Assembly (NCBI GenBank): GCA_903829565.1
Contig: CAIKQM010000722.1
Location: 1-14,702, forward strand
Direction of reading: 5' to 3'
Source: an uncultured Planctomycetota bacterium
GTDB taxonomy: Bacteria > Planctomycetota > UBA1135 > GCA-002686595
DNA length: 14,702 nt
The notes beneath the pieces were generated by a model. It was not told the DNA's origin. It saw only the letters and a list, made by a program, of their open reading frames with translations, and ran no database searches. Made by a program: the position numbers and the translations under genes. Each line of letters begins with the position of its first letter. Within the stretch, counting starts at the first letter, position 1. This document shows, in pieces, positions 13,765-14,702 of this stretch.

Positions 13765-14702
13765 GTGCGCACCGCCGCAACGAGTCTCTTCAGCGCCCAC
13801 TGCGCCAGCCGCGCGGTGGGCGCTGTCTTTGTGTCTAGTTTGCTTGTCCTGTCAGGTTTGCTTGTCGGTTCGGGGTGTGCGGGTGAAGCGCCGCGCACGG
13901 ATCCTCTGTTGGATCAACTCGAGCGCTTTGCCTTTGTGCCGGAGGCCTCCGTGCGCATCGCTCCGGGCGTGGTTGTGGGCAATGCTCGTCCGCTATTGGT
14001 TGAGCGCTTTGAAACCACGCGGGCGCAAGCGCGCGAATGGCTGGCCACACAGCCACCCGATAACGACCGCACGGCTCTGATGGGCGAGTCGGATACGGCC
14101 ATCAACCTGCCGATCACGGGACTCACCTTGGCGGAGGCGCGCGCGCTGTGCGAGTCACGCGGACTGCGACTCTTGAGTGCCGGCGCATGGTTGCGCTGTG
14201 CGGTCGGCCGCACGGGCAACGAGTACCCGTTTGGTGGACGCTGGGTTTCCGTTGCCAACACTGTCGAGCTGCGGCTCGGCCGTCCGGTGCCCGTGGGCTC
14301 GTTCGGTCATGGTGCTTCTCCGGAAGGTGTGCACGACCTCGTGGGCAATGTGTCCGAATGGGTGGATGACACGCTCGAAGCTGGCAGCGAAGTGGCGTGG
14401 GCGATGGGCGGAGCATGGACGCAACGCATGCGTCCTACCGTGAGTCTGGGTAGTGGTGGTGCGCTGGAGGTCTCGCGCCTGGAGCTTGACCCGCGCACGC
14501 GTGACGAAACGGTGGGCTTGCGTGCCTGCGCGGATGCGCAGCAGTGGCTGGCTGCTCATGCGGACCAACTACCCACCGATGCAGCGGCCAAGGCGCGTTT
14601 GCTGGCGATTGGGCGTGCGTGGGGGGCCGAAGCTGTGCCGCTTTTGGTCAATGTGCGCAGCACCCACGCGAGCGTGGCCTTGGATTGGTTGCGCGAAGGA
14701 GC
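13765..14702 (+). CDS. Lipoprotein with formylglycine-generating-enzyme (SUMF1) fold, truncated by right edge
   Basis: An open frame of at least 312 codons runs to the window end. A hydrophobic stretch (VFVSSLLVLSGLLVGSGC) ends in a lipobox Cys38, predicting a lipid anchor. The SUMF1/FGE-sulfatase fold spans about residues 60-260: LPITGLTLAEARALCESRGLRLL (115-137), AGAWLRCAVG, YPFGGRW, PVGSFG, the hallmark GNVSEW (194-199), GGAW and the closing GLRAC (C255). The Cys pair that makes true FGE catalytic is not apparent, so a non-enzymatic binding role is more likely. After residue 275, helix-rich sequence (ARLLAIGRAWG, then VALDWLREGA) may begin a HEAT-like region. The start is uncertain. GTG 13765 has a GAAGG 8 nt upstream, but GTG 13717 (longer) and GTG 13831 (after the hairpin, giving a minimal 15-residue signal) are open. 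Codon use matches its neighbours. Confidence 0.78.
   Translation, partial: MRTAATSLFSAHCASRAVGAVFVSSLLVLSGLLVGSGCAGEAPRTDPLLDQLERFAFVPEASVRIAPGVVVGNARPLLVERFETTRAQAREWLATQPPDNDRTALMGESDTAINLPITGLTLAEARALCESRGLRLLSAGAWLRCAVGRTGNEYPFGGRWVSVANTVELRLGRPVPVGSFGHGASPEGVHDLVGNVSEWVDDTLEAGSEVAWAMGGAWTQRMRPTVSLGSGGALEVSRLELDPRTRDETVGLRACADAQQWLAAHADQLPTDAAAKARLLAIGRAWGAEAVPLLVNVRSTHASVALDWLREG
13791..13825 (+). terminator. Strong hairpin with T-rich tail, overlapping the 5' end of the next reading frame
   Basis: CAGCGCCCAC (13791-13800) and GTGGGCGCTG (13816-13825) pair perfectly. The intervening 15 nt add a T-G wobble and GCGC/GCGC, giving about 15 pairs around a 5-nt loop. The following bases, TCTTTGTGTCTAGTTTG, are T-rich. 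This is the best intrinsic terminator form in the window and would end the OmpA lipoprotein transcript 92 nt after its stop, but it lies within the chosen frame of the FGE-fold gene. Confidence 0.55.
13834..13869 (+). repeat. 18-nt imperfect tandem duplication inside a signal peptide
   Basis: Two adjacent 18-nt units (13834-13851 and 13852-13869) share an exact 11-nt core, GTTTGCTTGTC, and match at 13 of 18 positions. They encode SSLLVL and SGLLVG, so the hydrophobic core of the lipoprotein signal appears to be built by an in-frame duplication. Confidence 0.6.

Noticed and set aside
13154..13780. Minus-strand open frame of 208 codons opposite the OmpA gene
   Set aside because: It is the shadow of a gene with unmistakable OmpA motifs; no start signals or domain features of its own.

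Overview
The window is GC-rich, densely coded DNA. I read it as chromosome of a Planctomycetota-like bacterium. This is inferred from the mix of gene families: a DUF1573 lipoprotein, type IV pilus motor genes with two GspE/PilB-type ATPases, a membrane-anchored protein with an excisionase-type helix-turn-helix, an OmpA-like lipoprotein and a formylglycine-enzyme-fold lipoprotein. No 16S rRNA or other phylogenetic marker is present, so the phylum is not proven. I found no rRNA, tRNA, CRISPR array, transposase or phage gene.

Layout: (1) 1-386, minus strand: the 5' part of a lipoprotein gene that runs off the left edge. (2) 387-597: a divergent intergenic region with a perfect 7-bp inverted repeat and an 11-nt direct repeat. 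(3) 598-2103, plus: a 501-aa DUF1573 lipoprotein, closed by a strong GC hairpin at 2130-2161. (4) 2258-11660, plus: a probable seven-gene operon encoding a GspE/PilB-like ATPase, the PilT retraction ATPase, a second GspE/PilB ATPase, the PilC/GspF platform protein, a membrane histidine kinase, a full-length CNNM/CorC protein and a shorter CNNM/CBS protein. Four junctions are 4-nt ATGA or GTGA overlaps, one gap is 7 nt and one is 43 nt. (5) 11686-12764, plus: a small exported or anchored protein of unknown function, then a membrane-anchored excisionase-type HTH protein ending in a double hairpin. (6) 12986-13699, plus: an OmpA/MotB-domain lipoprotein. (7) From about 13765 to the right edge, plus: a lipoprotein with a formylglycine-generating-enzyme (SUMF1) fold, truncated by the window.

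How it fits together: region 4 supplies the cytoplasmic motors and inner-membrane platform of a type IV pilus. Pilins, the secretin and the PilM-PilP alignment proteins must lie elsewhere. The co-transcribed kinase has no response regulator beside it, and two CNNM membrane proteins are translationally coupled to it. A sensor and an ion-handling function are therefore locked to pilus motor expression, and this is the least expected association in the window. The genes on the right (OmpA lipoprotein, FGE-fold lipoprotein, anchored HTH protein) look like ordinary cell-envelope functions, each apparently with its own promoter.

The -10-like hexamers TAGACT (537), TAGAGT (2187), TACACT (11671) and TACACA (12970) share a similar extended context. 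The last two sit only 9-10 nt before ATG codons, which suggests leaderless or near-leaderless mRNAs. All functional calls come from motifs read by eye; no database search was possible.
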